The translations under genes and the position numbers were made by a program. The notes beneath the pieces were generated by a model, which saw only the letters and a program-made list of their open reading frames with translations, did no database searches and was not told the origin of the DNA. Shown piece after piece: positions 1 to 9,119 of a stretch of DNA of 64,000 nucleotides. The stretch is from Sphingomonas sp. 28-66-16 (lineage in GTDB: Bacteria; Pseudomonadota; Alphaproteobacteria; Sphingomonadales; Sphingomonadaceae). Position 1 is the first letter of the stretch, and the number at the start of each line of letters is the position of its first letter. The stretch is from assembly GCA_002281485.1 (NCBI GenBank), contig NCGF01000010.1, positions 113,512 to 177,511 on the forward strand. The letters are read 5' to 3'.

Positions 1-2
1 AT

Positions 3-380
3 ATCGGCGATGTCGCGTACAATGGGCTGATGGCGCTCAACCGGTGGGTCAATGCGTTTCGGCGCACCTTCAACATGCCCTATTGGTCGCTGTCAAAGCA
101 TGCCAAGGCAAAGGTGAAGAACGCCGTGGAATTCATCTCCAATTACGAAGAAATCGTCGCCCAGGCCGCCGGCGCGCGCGGTGTCGACGGGGTGGTCTGC
201 GGGCATATCCACACCGCCGAATTCCGCAGGATCGGCAATGTCGACTATTATAATGACGGCGACTGGGTCGAAGGCTGCACCGCGCTGGTCGAGTACGCCG
301 ACGGGCGGATGGAGATACTTCACTGGGCCGACGAGATAGCGGTCCGCGAACTCGCCAAGATATCGGCACTGGCGGCCTGA
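3..380 (+). CDS. Metallophosphoesterase, LpxH-like (3' part)
   Basis: The reading frame is open from the first bases of the window, so the 5' part, with the first metal-binding motifs, lies outside. The visible part contains GHIHTAEFRRI, the C-terminal GHxH metal-binding motif of calcineurin-like phosphoesterases, followed by YNDGDWVEGCTALVEY, which is typical of UDP-2,3-diacylglucosamine diphosphatase-like proteins. Such enzymes hydrolyse a pyrophosphate bond in lipid A synthesis at the inner membrane. A glycosyltransferase gene starts 5 bases downstream, probably in the same operon. In this family pair the phosphoesterase may act on a glycolipid other than the lipid A precursor, so the exact substrate is open. 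Confidence 0.75.
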   Translation: MGDVAYNGLMALNRWVNAFRRTFNMPYWSLSKHAKAKVKNAVEFISNYEEIVAQAAGARGVDGVVCGHIHTAEFRRIGNVDYYNDGDWVEGCTALVEYADGRMEILHWADEIAVRELAKISALAA

Positions 381-385
381 CGCGC

Positions 386-1429
386 GTGCGGATCGCGATC
401 GCCACCGATGCGTGGAGCCCGCAGGTCAATGGCGTGGTGCGGACCTTGCAATCGGTCCGCGCCGAACTCGAGCGCCAGGGGCATGAGGTGCTCGTCGTAT
501 CGCCCGATCTGTTCTATTCGATGCCGTGCCCGACCTATCCCGAAATCCGGCTCGCCTTCGCGCGGACGGCGGCGGTGGGCAAGATGCTGGCCGATTTCCG
601 GCCAAACGCGATCCATCTCGCCACCGAAGGGCCGGTCTGCCTCGCGGCGCGGCGCTGGTGCCTGGCGCGCAACTTTCCCTTCACCACTGCCTATCACACC
701 CAGTTCCCCGATTATGTGTCGGCGCGCACCGGCATCGATCCGGGCTGGATCTGGCGCTACATCACCTGGTTTCACTGGCCCGCGCAGGCAGTGCTGGCGT
801 CGACGCCGTCGATCGCGGAGACGTTGCGCGCGCACGGGCTGACGAGGATCCGCCATTGGGGGCGCGGGGTCGATCTGGGCACTTTCGGGGCGGACGTCGC
901 GCCCGATCCGGCGATCCGCGCGCTCGCGGCGGCGGCCCCCGGACCGGTGCAGCTCTATGTCGGCCGGGTGGCGATCGAAAAGAATATCGAGGCGTTTCTC
1001 GAAAGCACCCACCCTGGCCACAAGGTCATCGTCGGCGACGGCCCGGCGCGGCTGACGCTTCAGGCGAAATATCCCGAGGCGCATTTCCTTGGTCCCAAAT
1101 TCGGCGCCGATCTGGCGGCTGCCTATGCGGCCGCCGACGTGTTCGTCTTCCCCAGCAAAACCGATACATTCGGCCTGGTGATGATCGAGGCGCTCGCATC
1201 GGGATTGCCCGTGGCGGCCTATCCGGTGACCGGGCCGATCGATGTGCTCAAGCCCGGCGTCGGGGTGATGGCCGACGACCTGACGGTGGCGATCGCCGCA
1301 GCGTTGACGCTCGATCGCGGCGCCTGCGCGGCCTATGGTCGCGGCTTTACCTGGGAGGCCAGCGCCCGGCAGTTTCTCGATGCGCTGGCGCCGGTCGACC
1401 TACGCCAGGACGAACGCGCCGCCGCTTGA
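386..1429 (+). CDS. Glycosyltransferase family 4 (GT-B fold)
   Basis: This 347-residue protein begins at a GTG codon with RIAIATDAWSPQVNGVVRTL, the N-terminal Rossmann signature of GT4 enzymes. VGRVAIEKNIEAFL opens the second Rossmann domain and FPSKTDTFGLVMIEALASG contains the E-x7-E nucleotide-sugar binding motif near residue 260. Length and motif order match MgtA/PimB-like transferases that move a hexose or uronic acid from a nucleotide sugar to a membrane lipid. It follows the phosphoesterase by 5 bases, so a shared role in glycolipid synthesis is likely. The acceptor cannot be told from sequence. The GTG start has no in-frame competitor close by. Confidence 0.85.
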   Translation: MRIAIATDAWSPQVNGVVRTLQSVRAELERQGHEVLVVSPDLFYSMPCPTYPEIRLAFARTAAVGKMLADFRPNAIHLATEGPVCLAARRWCLARNFPFTTAYHTQFPDYVSARTGIDPGWIWRYITWFHWPAQAVLASTPSIAETLRAHGLTRIRHWGRGVDLGTFGADVAPDPAIRALAAAAPGPVQLYVGRVAIEKNIEAFLESTHPGHKVIVGDGPARLTLQAKYPEAHFLGPKFGADLAAAYAAADVFVFPSKTDTFGLVMIEALASGLPVAAYPVTGPIDVLKPGVGVMADDLTVAIAAALTLDRGACAAYGRGFTWEASARQFLDALAPVDLRQDERAAA

Positions 1430-1433
1430 ACGG

Positions 1434-1463
1434 AAAAACCCCGGTGGCAAGCGCCACCGGGGT
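1434..1463 (-). terminator. Intrinsic terminator of the flagellin gene
   Basis: An 11-bp perfect GC-rich stem (1438-1448 with 1453-1463, loop AAGC) is followed on the minus strand by five T residues (AAAAA at 1434-1438 on the plus strand). It lies 85 bases past the flagellin stop and also just after the stop of the plus-strand glycosyltransferase, so it may slow transcription from both sides. A second inverted repeat (GGCTCCG/CGGAGCC, about 1502-1538) lies between it and the flagellin stop but has no T tract. Confidence 0.8.
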
Positions 1464-1547
1464 AACCTGCTCCCGTCCGATCGCTCGGAAGAGGGCCGGG
1501 CGGCTCCGACACCCTTGAAGGGGGGCGGTGCCGGAGCCGATCGTCGC

Positions 1548-2357
1548 TTACTGGAGCAGCTTCAACACGCCCTGCTGGCTCTGGTTCGCCTGCGCGATCA
1601 GCGCGGTCGAAGCCTGGCTCAGGATCTGGGCCTTGGCGAGCTGGGTCGTTTCGGTCGAGAAATCGACGTCTTCGATGCGGCTGCGTGCGTCGGTCAGATT
1701 GGCGTTGTTGTTGGTCAGGTTGTTGACGATCGAGCCGAGGCGGCTCTGGCCGGCACCCAGCGACGAACGCGTGGTGTTGACCGCGGCGAGCGCCGTATCG
1801 GTCAGGCCCAGCGCCGCCGTGGCGCCGGCTGCGGTCGAAATGTCTGCCGCGATCACGGCGGAAAGATCGAGACCACCAACCGACAGTGCGACAGTGTCGG
1901 TTGCCTGCGAGCCAGCCTGGATCGTTACAGTCGCGGCGGTCGTGCCGACGAGCGCGACGCCGTTGAAGGTCGTCTTCGCCTGAATGTCGGTGAGCTGGGC
2001 GGTCAGCTGCGTCACTTCGGCCTGCAGATTGGTGCGGTCGCCTGCGGAATAGGTGCCCGAAGCCGACTGCACAGCAAGTTCACGAACGCGCTGCAGGATG
2101 TTGGTGACTTCACCGAGCGCGCCGTCTGCCGTCTGCGAAAGCGCGATGCCGTCATTGGCGTTGCGGATCGCCTGGCTCTGGCCGCGAATCTGCGAGGTGA
2201 ACGAGGTGGCGATGGCGAGGCCGGCGGCATCGTCCTTGGCCGAGTTGATGCGCTTGCCGGTCGACAGGCGCTCGATGCTGGTCGCCAGCGCGGCGCTTGC
2301 CGAGTTGTTGGCGTTGCTCGCCTTCAGCGCGGCGACGTTGGTTCCGATAACAGTCAT
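1548..2357 (-). CDS. fliC: Flagellin
   Basis: This is the flagellar filament subunit, 269 residues, exported by the flagellar type III system and polymerised under the FliD cap. The N-terminal D0/D1 helices show TVIGTNVAALKASN and LSTGKRINSAKDDAAGLAIA; the C-terminal helix shows LTDARSRIEDVDFSTETTQL and ends in QQGVLKLLQ. The protein is short because the variable outer domains are reduced to about 100 residues, as in many alphaproteobacteria. An open frame extends upstream to 2399, but the ATG at 2357 gives the canonical N-terminus. It is transcribed away from the flagellar operon. I find no convincing sigma-54 or sigma-28 promoter; the best sigma-54-like match, near 2478-2491, is weak. Confidence 0.95.
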   Translation of the reverse strand: MTVIGTNVAALKASNANNSASAALATSIERLSTGKRINSAKDDAAGLAIATSFTSQIRGQSQAIRNANDGIALSQTADGALGEVTNILQRVRELAVQSASGTYSAGDRTNLQAEVTQLTAQLTDIQAKTTFNGVALVGTTAATVTIQAGSQATDTVALSVGGLDLSAVIAADISTAAGATAALGLTDTALAAVNTTRSSLGAGQSRLGSIVNNLTNNNANLTDARSRIEDVDFSTETTQLAKAQILSQASTALIAQANQSQQGVLKLLQ

Positions 2358-2574
2358 GGTCGTATCTCCATTTGCCTGACGCTCCTTGTCGCCCCCCATC
2401 GGAAGAGCCGAGCCGTCACAGCATGAAACGACCGACCCGACGCGACATTAAGCAGAATCGCAAACCACGCCGCGAAAGCATGTCGCTCGCCGGCGGCTTG
2501 GCGTCCGATTGCCGGTCCGGTGCCGGGTCGGTGGAGGGCGGAACCGGAAAATAATTGCCGCCCGGCAGCCATGG

Positions 2575-2589
2575 TTAACGCTTGCTTTA
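2575..2589. promoter_or_regulatory. Candidate CtrA binding site
   Basis: TTAA-N7-TTTA (TTAACGCTTGCTTTA), one mismatch from the alphaproteobacterial CtrA box TTAA-N7-TTAA, and overlapping ATGGTTAA, the reverse of TTAACCAT. It lies in the divergent intergenic region between flagellin and the flbD-like regulator, 41 bases before the regulator start. CtrA control of flagellar genes is common in this order, but a single 8-base match can arise by chance. Confidence 0.35.
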
Positions 2590-2630
2590 CCTGAATTGCG
2601 GCATGTCGGCTGACAACAAGGGGGAATTTG

Positions 2631-3908
2631 ATGCGTTCGATCTTTCCGTCAGCTGCCGTTCTCCAACAGAAATATGCGCTCGTCTCGTCGCTCCGCGCCC
2701 AAGGTTTTGCGATCGGGGCGCCCGATGAAAGGCCGGGCCCCGGCGATCTGTTCCTGATCGCCGAGGGCGAAGTGCCACCCGCGCCAGCACGCACCGTGAT
2801 CATCGGTACGACCGGGCGGCGGATCATGCCCTCGCGCGACGGCAATCCGGCACGGATAGCCTATGGTCCGGACGATGGCGCCATCGGCGACGGCTTCGCC
2901 CGATCGCTGCTGGCCGGCCCCGATCTCCCGACCGCGGCCGATCCCGAAAGCCTGGCGCTCTATGCGCTCGCCGAACGCGTTGCCGCCGCCGACATCACCG
3001 TGCTGATCAACGGCCCGACCGGCACCGGCAAGGAAGTGCTCGCCCGCGCGATCCATCTCGGGTCGAGCCGCCGTGACGGGCCGTTCGTCGCGATCAATTG
3101 CGCCGCTCTGCCCGAATCGATGCTCGAAGCGCTGCTGTTCGGCCACCAGAAGGGAGCCTTCACCGGTGCCTCGGCGGGCGGCGAGGGATTTTTCCGCGCG
3201 GCCAATGGTGGCACGCTGCTGCTCGACGAAATCGCCGAAATGCCGGTGAATCTCCAGGCCAAGCTGCTCCGCACGCTGCAGGAGCGCGAGGTCGTCCCCC
3301 TCGGCGCGTCGGTGCCCGAGCCGATCGACGTCCGCGTGATCGCCTGCGCCAATCGCGACCTGCAGGACGAAGTCGCCGCCGGGCGCTTTCGTGCCGATCT
3401 CTATTATCGGCTCAGCGTTTTCCCGCTCACCACCAAGCCTCTTGCCGAGCGGCGCCAGGATATCCCGGCGCTGGCGGCGACGCTGCTGCTCCGCCACGCC
3501 GTGGGCCGCGCAACGATCCCGTGGCCCGATGTCGCGGCGATCGACGCGCTGATGGCGCACGACTGGCCGGGCAATGTGCGCGAGCTCGAAAATGTGATTC
3601 AGCGCGCGCTGCTGTTCGCCTCGGGCGACACGATCACGGCATCGCACATCCTGTTCGATCGCCCGGTGGCGGGCGCCGCGCCGATCCGCGATTCCGCGCC
3701 GGCGACGCTGGGCAACATCGTCCAGATGTCCGAATTTCAGGCGATCCGAGAGACGCTGGCGGCGTGCGGCGGCAGCCGGATCGAAACCGCGCGGCGGCTG
3801 GGCATTTCCGAGCGGACGTTGCGCTATCGGCTCGCCAAGGCGCGCGAACAGGGTGACGACATCACGCGCGGCGCCGGGCCGGCGCCCTATCGGGCGGTCT
3901 CGGCATGA
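2631..3908 (+). CDS. flbD: Sigma-54-dependent flagellar regulator, FlbD/FleQ type
   Basis: This activator contacts sigma-54 RNA polymerase and drives open-complex formation by ATP hydrolysis; in alphaproteobacteria FlbD times late flagellar genes. The first 100 or so residues are a poorly conserved N-terminal domain without a recognisable receiver phosphorylation motif. The AAA+ domain has Walker A NGPTGTGKE (about 128-135), the sigma-54 loop GAFTGA (about 176-181) and Walker B GGTLLLDEIAEMP. A Fis-type helix-turn-helix (ETARRLGISERTLRYRLAKA) lies near residue 390. The ATG at 2631 is preceded by AAGGGGG at good spacing; a TTG at 2628 is less likely. The stop overlaps the start of fliE. Confidence 0.9.
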   Translation: MRSIFPSAAVLQQKYALVSSLRAQGFAIGAPDERPGPGDLFLIAEGEVPPAPARTVIIGTTGRRIMPSRDGNPARIAYGPDDGAIGDGFARSLLAGPDLPTAADPESLALYALAERVAAADITVLINGPTGTGKEVLARAIHLGSSRRDGPFVAINCAALPESMLEALLFGHQKGAFTGASAGGEGFFRAANGGTLLLDEIAEMPVNLQAKLLRTLQEREVVPLGASVPEPIDVRVIACANRDLQDEVAAGRFRADLYYRLSVFPLTTKPLAERRQDIPALAATLLLRHAVGRATIPWPDVAAIDALMAHDWPGNVRELENVIQRALLFASGDTITASHILFDRPVAGAAPIRDSAPATLGNIVQMSEFQAIRETLAACGGSRIETARRLGISERTLRYRLAKAREQGDDITRGAGPAPYRAVSA

Positions 3909-4288
3909 GCGGCATCGGGGGCGTCGGCGGTCCCGCCGGAATCGATCGGGTGATGGCGCTGCGCGCACAGATCCTCGAGCGCAACCAGGCATTGCAGCGC
4001 GCCAATGCGGGGTCGATCGGCAACGTCGCCCCGTCAGCTGCGTCCGCTGCGTCGGGCGTCGCGGCGCCGCCGAGCTTTTCCGCCACGCTTCAGCAGGTGC
4101 TGGGGGGCGTCAACGACTCGCAGAACCGTGCCGGTGACGTCAGCGCCGCCTATGAGCGCGGCGAGAATGTCGACATCGCCAAGGTGATGCTCGCACGCCA
4201 GGAAGCCTCGGTCGGCTTCGAGGCGACGTTGCAGGTCAGGAATAAATTATTGTCCGCTTACAAGGACATCATGAGCATGCCGGTCTAA
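3905..4288 (+). CDS. fliE: Flagellar hook-basal body protein FliE
   Basis: FliE joins the MS ring to the proximal rod and is the first rod part exported. The 127-residue product has an alanine-rich N-terminal half and the conserved C-terminal helix ENVDIAKVMLARQEASVGFE followed by LQVRNKLLSAYKDIMSMPV, diagnostic for the family. It overlaps the regulator gene by 4 bases (ATGA) and is followed after 3 bases by fliF, the usual fliE-fliF order. Length is slightly above the usual 100-115 residues because of the Ala/Ser-rich linker at about residues 35-55. Confidence 0.93.
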   Translation: MSGIGGVGGPAGIDRVMALRAQILERNQALQRANAGSIGNVAPSAASAASGVAAPPSFSATLQQVLGGVNDSQNRAGDVSAAYERGENVDIAKVMLARQEASVGFEATLQVRNKLLSAYKDIMSMPV

Positions 4289-4291
4289 CCC

Positions 4292-5998
4292 ATGAGCACC
4301 CAACTCACCCCCATCGCCGCGCCCGTCGTACCGGAGCGCTTCGCCAACCCCCTACGCCAGATCGCGAGCCTGCTCCAGCAGCCCGCCGTCCGCCGCAGCC
4401 TGCCGATGATCCTGATGATCGGGCTGATCGCGTCGGCGGCGGTCGCATGGATGCTGCTCGCGACGCCGCAGCAGAAAGTGCTGTTCGCCGGCTTGCCCGA
4501 TGCCGACAAGTCCGCCGTCACCGCCGCGCTGCAACAAGCCAATATCACCGCGCGCATCGACGACGGCACCGGCGCGCTGACGGTCAACGAAGACGATTAT
4601 GCACGGGCGCGCATCGTGCTTGCCGGACAGGGCCTGCCCAAGGCAGCGCCCGGTGGATATGCGATCCTCGATCAACTGCCGATGGGGGTGTCGCGCGCGG
4701 TGGAGGGTGAACGGCTTCGTCAGGCGCGCGAGACCGAACTCGCGCGTTCGATCGAGGAAATCGATTCGGTCGCCGAAGCGCGGGTCCATCTCGCGATGCC
4801 CGAGGTCAGCGTCTTCGTGCGCGACAATGCGGCGCCGTCCGCGTCGGTGATCCTCAAGCTCCAGGCAGGCCGCAGCCTCGCCGAGGCGCAGGTCAGCTCG
4901 ATCATCAATCTCGTCGCGTCTTCGGTGCCGGGCATGAAGCCCGATGCGGTGACGATCGTCGATCAGATGGGGGCGCTGCTGACCCACGCGCCGGGGCAGG
5001 ACAGCACGACGCTTGCCGGCGACGCGCGGATCGACTTTCAGCGGCGTATCGAGGACAAATATCGCACTCAGCTGATCCAGCTGCTCACGCCGCTGGTGGG
5101 CGCCGGCAACTTCAGCGCCGAAATCCAGGCCGACGTCAATCTCGACGAGACCCAGGCAACCCGCGAAAGCTATGACAAGCAGGGTGCGTTGCGCGCCGAG
5201 CAAGGCAATTGGTCGGGCCTCAAGGATCCCCCGATACCCAGTGGCATTCCGGGCGCCCTGTCGAACACGCCGCCTGCCGCCAGCACCGTCTCGACGGTGC
5301 CCAAGACACCAGCGCCCGCCGCGCCGGCTGCCGCGGTGCCCGGCACGACGCCAGCCCCGGCGACGCCCGCCGAAGTCGTCAAGCAGGCAGAAAACTATGC
5401 CCGGGCTTATGATCTCGGCAAGGAAATCTCGGTCACCCGCGCCATGCCCGGCCAGATCAAACGGCTGTCGGTGGCGGTGCTGTTGCGCGATCCCGAAAAG
5501 GGCAAGCCGCGCAGCCCCGCCGAAATCCAGCAGATCACCCAGTTGGTGCGCGCTGCCGTGGGCTTCGACGCGAGCCGCAACGACCAGGTCACCGTGATCG
5601 CGCGCAAATTTGCGACCGCGAGCGTGCTCGACGACAAGGCGCCGTGGTACGAAGCCGGCTGGTTGCCGATCGTGGCGCGCAACGTCACCGCGATCCTGAT
5701 TGCGATCATGGTGCTGATGCTCGGGGTCCGGCCGCTGTCGCGCGCGCTGTTGAAAAAGCGTGAAGAGGCGGTCCCGCCCCGGCTTGGGATGGGCTCCGCT
5801 ACCGAAGGCGCCGGCAATGCCGGTGACGGTGCCGCGGCGGAATCAGCCGAACAGCCACGCCCGGCCGTCAGCATCGAGATGCTCGATCAGGCGCGCGGCT
5901 ATGACGACCGGATCGGCATGGTGCGGGGTTTCACGCGCGACAACCCGACGCGGGCGGCGCTCGCGGTGCGTGACATGATCAAGGCGGATGCAGGCTGA
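4292..5998 (+). CDS. fliF: Flagellar MS-ring protein FliF
   Basis: FliF builds the MS ring in the inner membrane, the platform for rotor and export gate. The 568-residue protein has an N-terminal membrane helix (ILMIGLIASAAVAWMLL, about 33-50), the YscJ/FliF ring-building region (GLPDADKSAVTAALQQANI; RARIVLAGQGLPK; EGERLRQARETELARSIEEI), a Pro/Ala-rich linker near residues 330-360, and a second membrane helix near 470-490 (NVTAILIAIMVLMLGVRPL). The cytoplasmic C-terminus ends in DNPTRAALAVRDMIKADAG, which matches the FliG-binding tail. The stop overlaps the start of fliG by one base. Confidence 0.95.
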   Translation: MSTQLTPIAAPVVPERFANPLRQIASLLQQPAVRRSLPMILMIGLIASAAVAWMLLATPQQKVLFAGLPDADKSAVTAALQQANITARIDDGTGALTVNEDDYARARIVLAGQGLPKAAPGGYAILDQLPMGVSRAVEGERLRQARETELARSIEEIDSVAEARVHLAMPEVSVFVRDNAAPSASVILKLQAGRSLAEAQVSSIINLVASSVPGMKPDAVTIVDQMGALLTHAPGQDSTTLAGDARIDFQRRIEDKYRTQLIQLLTPLVGAGNFSAEIQADVNLDETQATRESYDKQGALRAEQGNWSGLKDPPIPSGIPGALSNTPPAASTVSTVPKTPAPAAPAAAVPGTTPAPATPAEVVKQAENYARAYDLGKEISVTRAMPGQIKRLSVAVLLRDPEKGKPRSPAEIQQITQLVRAAVGFDASRNDQVTVIARKFATASVLDDKAPWYEAGWLPIVARNVTAILIAIMVLMLGVRPLSRALLKKREEAVPPRLGMGSATEGAGNAGDGAAAESAEQPRPAVSIEMLDQARGYDDRIGMVRGFTRDNPTRAALAVRDMIKADAG

Positions 5999-7023
5999 TG
6001 GACAAGAACGCTTCCGCGGCGCCGCCGCTACGCAACTATAGTGGCGTCGAGCGCGCCGCCGTGCTGATGATGCTCGTCGGCGACGACGAGGCGGCGGCGA
6101 TCCTCCAGAAGCTCGATCCCGAGGAAGTCCGTCAGCTCGGCAAAGCGATGTTTGCGGTTGCCGACGTCAGCGAACCCGAAGTCGAGACCGTGCTCGACGA
6201 TTTCGTCGGCAAGGCACGCGACCGGACCGCGGTCGGCTTCGATCCCCGCCCGCGAATCGAATCGATGATGACGCGCGCGCTGGGTCGTGAAAAGGCCGAG
6301 AGCGTGCTCGCGCGGATCACCCCGCCCGAGGATGCCTGTGCAATCGATCTGCTCGACTGGCTCGATGCCGGCGAAATCGCCAATCTGATCGAAAAGGAGC
6401 ATCCCCAGATCGCCGCCGTGCTGATCGCCAATCTCGATCCGGCAGTGGGTGCTCAGGTGCTCGAACTACTGCCCGATTCGGTGCAGCCCGACGTTCTCCA
6501 CCGGATCGCCCGGCTTGGTCCGATCACCCCCGAAGCGGTCGAGACGCTCAAAACGATGCTCTCGAACCGCATCGGCACCGGCGGGCAGGCTCAGGGGGTG
6601 TCGCTGGGCGGCACGCGCGAGGCGGCCAAGATCATGTCGAGCGCCCGCAAGGCTACCGAAGCGCGCGTCATGCCCAAACTGTTCAAAATCGATCGCGAGG
6701 TGGCGCGGGCGATCGAGGAGGCGATGTTCGTCTTCGAGAACCTGCTCGAACTCGACGACAAAAATCTCGGCACGCTCATCCGCAACGTCGACAGCGACAT
6801 TCTCATCCGCTCGCTCAAGGGCATCGACGAGACGATGCGCGCGCGTTTCCTCGGCTGCATGTCCAGTCGCGCCGCCGACGGGATCCGCGACGAGCTCGAA
6901 TCGCGTGGTCCGATGCGCCTGTCGGAAGTGCTCGAAGCGCAAAAGGCGATGATCCAGATCGCCCGCAATCTGGCCAAGGACGGCACCATCATGATGGGCG
7001 GGGGCGAGGACGATTATGTCTAG
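5998..7023 (+). CDS. fliG: Flagellar motor switch protein FliG
   Basis: FliG sits on the cytoplasmic face of the MS ring and generates torque with the stator. The 341-residue length is standard. The N-terminal FliF-binding part has YSGVERAAVLMMLVGDDEAA; the middle domain has the EHPQIAAVLIANLDP motif (EHPQ); the C-terminal domain shows MFVFENLLELDDKNLGTLIR and VDSDILIRSLKGIDETMRAR with the charged torque helix. It overlaps fliF by one base and fliH by 8 bases, so the rotor genes are probably translated as a coupled set. Confidence 0.95.
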   Translation: MDKNASAAPPLRNYSGVERAAVLMMLVGDDEAAAILQKLDPEEVRQLGKAMFAVADVSEPEVETVLDDFVGKARDRTAVGFDPRPRIESMMTRALGREKAESVLARITPPEDACAIDLLDWLDAGEIANLIEKEHPQIAAVLIANLDPAVGAQVLELLPDSVQPDVLHRIARLGPITPEAVETLKTMLSNRIGTGGQAQGVSLGGTREAAKIMSSARKATEARVMPKLFKIDREVARAIEEAMFVFENLLELDDKNLGTLIRNVDSDILIRSLKGIDETMRARFLGCMSSRAADGIRDELESRGPMRLSEVLEAQKAMIQIARNLAKDGTIMMGGGEDDYV

Positions 7024-7750
7024 TTTTCAGGCCGGTTTCGCAGCGCGCCACGATGCCGCCGCGAGCATCCTGCATCAGGCATTCGCCACGGGTGCCGAAG
7101 GCTTCGCGCCGGCCGATCTGTCAGCGCGCGCGACGCGCAAGAGCCCGAAATCCTTTTCGCCCGAGCCCGTTGCACCCCGCCATTTCAGCCCGGTCGATCC
7201 CGACAACAACCCGACCGAGGGCTGGAACCCGCTCGATCCCAAGATCGAGCCCGAAACCGGTTCGAGCAATGCGTTCGAAAAGGCACGATCGGCGGGGTTC
7301 GCCGAAGGGCTCGCTCATGCCGAGGCACTGGCGCGCGAGAGCGAGGAGCGCAACATCGCGCTGATGCAGTCGGTGACGCATGCGCTCAAATCCGCCGGGC
7401 ATTGTGACCGCAACCAACTCGCGAACCATTTGCGGCAAACCGTGTTGCTGCTGTTGTCAAAACTGGTCGGCGATATCGGGATCGCCCCCGATCTTCTAGC
7501 CGGCCGGATCGAGGCGGCGGCCGACATGCTCGCCGACAGCGCCGAATCGGCGATCCTGCGGGTCAATCCCGACGATGTCGGCGTGCTCGAGGGCAAGCTG
7601 CCCGCGACGATCTTTCCGGTCGGCGACGCAAGCGTCGAACGCGGCGGATTCGTGCTCGAATCGGCGTCGACGATCGTCGAGGAGGGCCCCGCCTTGTGGC
7701 TTGAACAGCTGGCCCAGGCGATCGACCGTGTCGCCGTGCCCACGCCATGA
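7016..7750 (+). CDS. fliH: Flagellar assembly protein FliH
   Basis: FliH regulates the export ATPase FliI and links it to the C ring. The 244-residue product has a low-complexity N-terminus rich in Pro and Ser, an Ala/Glu-rich helical middle (KARSAGFAEGLAHAEALARE, the GxxxG/A-type FliH helix), and a conserved C-terminal region (RVNPDDVGVLEGKLPATIFP; ERGGFVLESASTIVEEGP). Position between fliG and fliI and overlaps with both support the name. The similarity is the low-level kind expected of this fast-evolving family, so the call relies partly on context. Confidence 0.85.
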   Translation: MSSFQAGFAARHDAAASILHQAFATGAEGFAPADLSARATRKSPKSFSPEPVAPRHFSPVDPDNNPTEGWNPLDPKIEPETGSSNAFEKARSAGFAEGLAHAEALARESEERNIALMQSVTHALKSAGHCDRNQLANHLRQTVLLLLSKLVGDIGIAPDLLAGRIEAAADMLADSAESAILRVNPDDVGVLEGKLPATIFPVGDASVERGGFVLESASTIVEEGPALWLEQLAQAIDRVAVPTP

Positions 7751-9102
7751 CCGCCTCGGGCGACTCGCGTGCCATGCTCAACCGTTTCACCGAAGACTAT
7801 CTCGATAGCGTCGGTCGCGCCGATTTTGCGCCGCGTCCGCGCGTTTCGGGGCGGCTCGCCTCGTTCGACGGCCTGCTGATGGAGGCCACCGGCCTGTCGC
7901 TGCCGGTCGGTACCGTCTGCGCGGTCGGATCGGGCTCGGGGCGGGTCGAGGCCGAGGTGATCGGCTTTCGCGGTGGTCGCACGCTGATGATGAATCTCGG
8001 CGGATCGGCGCCCTTGCTGCCGCAAGCACCGGTACGCCCGCTGGGCCCCCCCGGCGAGGCCGAGGTCGGTGCAGCGCTGCTTGGCCGGGTGGTCGATGGC
8101 GCCGGCAAGCCGATCGACGGCCTTGGTCCCATCCGCGGCGCGTGCCACTGGCCGATCGCGGGCAAGCTGCAAAGCCCGCTCGATCGCGGCCGGGTGCTCA
8201 AGCCGATGGATGTCGGCGTCCGCGCGATCAATGGCTTGCTCACGATCGGTCAGGGCCAGCGGATCGGCATCATGGCGGGATCGGGGGTCGGCAAATCGGT
8301 ATTGCTCGGGATGATCGTGCGCGCCGCGCAGGCCGACGTCATCGTCATCGGCCTGATCGGTGAGCGCAGCCGCGAAGTGGCGGACTTTCTCGAAACCAAG
8401 GTCGCGGGCGACGCACGCCAGCGCGCGGTGATCGTCGCGGTGCCTGCCAATCATTCGCCGGTGCTGCGCATCCGCGGCGCCCTGAGGGCGACCGCGATCG
8501 CCGAGGCGTTCCGGGCCGAGGGCAAGAATGTGCTGCTGATCATGGACAGCCTGACCCGCGTCGCGCATGCCGGCCGTGAAATCGGCCTCGCGCTCGGCGA
8601 GCCCGCCTCGGCGCGCGGCTATCCGCCCTCGGCGATCGCGATGCTGCCCAATCTGATCGAGCGCGCCGGCACCTGCGTCTCCTCGGGCGGATCGATCACC
8701 GCCATCTACACCGTGCTCGCCGATGGCGACGACGGCAATGATCCCGTCGTCGACAGCGCCCGGTCGATCCTCGACGGGCATATCGTGCTGTCGCGCCAGC
8801 TTGCCGAACGCGGCATCTATCCCGCGATTGACATCGGCCCCTCGGTAAGCCGGGTGATGACCGATATCACCGCCAAGCCGCACCAGCGCGCCGCGCGCAT
8901 CCTGCGCGGCCATCTCGCCACTTATGAGGAGAATCGCGATCTCGTGCTGATGGGCGCCTATCGCAGCGGCGCCGATCCGGCGATCGACCAGGCGATCGCC
9001 TGCCACGGCGCGATCACCGAATATATCCGTCAGGATCCCGATGAGGTGGTGTCGCTCGACGATGCGATCGCCGAACTTACCGGCGTGTTCGGTGATGGCT
9101 GA
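7747..9102 (+). CDS. fliI: Flagellum-specific export ATPase FliI
   Basis: FliI is the hexameric ATPase of the flagellar type III export apparatus, related to F1-beta. The 451-residue protein carries Walker A GIMAGSGVGKSVLLG (about residue 175), Walker B NVLLIMDSLTRVAHAGRE, and the ATPase signature PAIDIGPSVSRVM. RGYPPSAIAMLPNLIERAG is the conserved stretch around the catalytic region. The start overlaps the fliH stop (ATGA). A methionine at codon 10 (AMLNRF) is an alternative start, but the overlap favours the first. Confidence 0.96.
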   Translation: MTASGDSRAMLNRFTEDYLDSVGRADFAPRPRVSGRLASFDGLLMEATGLSLPVGTVCAVGSGSGRVEAEVIGFRGGRTLMMNLGGSAPLLPQAPVRPLGPPGEAEVGAALLGRVVDGAGKPIDGLGPIRGACHWPIAGKLQSPLDRGRVLKPMDVGVRAINGLLTIGQGQRIGIMAGSGVGKSVLLGMIVRAAQADVIVIGLIGERSREVADFLETKVAGDARQRAVIVAVPANHSPVLRIRGALRATAIAEAFRAEGKNVLLIMDSLTRVAHAGREIGLALGEPASARGYPPSAIAMLPNLIERAGTCVSSGGSITAIYTVLADGDDGNDPVVDSARSILDGHIVLSRQLAERGIYPAIDIGPSVSRVMTDITAKPHQRAARILRGHLATYEENRDLVLMGAYRSGADPAIDQAIACHGAITEYIRQDPDEVVSLDDAIAELTGVFGDG

Positions 9103-9119
9103 TCGCGGGCGGTCCCGGC

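Noticed and set aside
2466-2491. Sigma-54 promoter for flagellin on the minus strand
   Set aside because: Spacing of GG and GC is right but the rest of the TGGCACG/TTGC elements match poorly; too weak to list.
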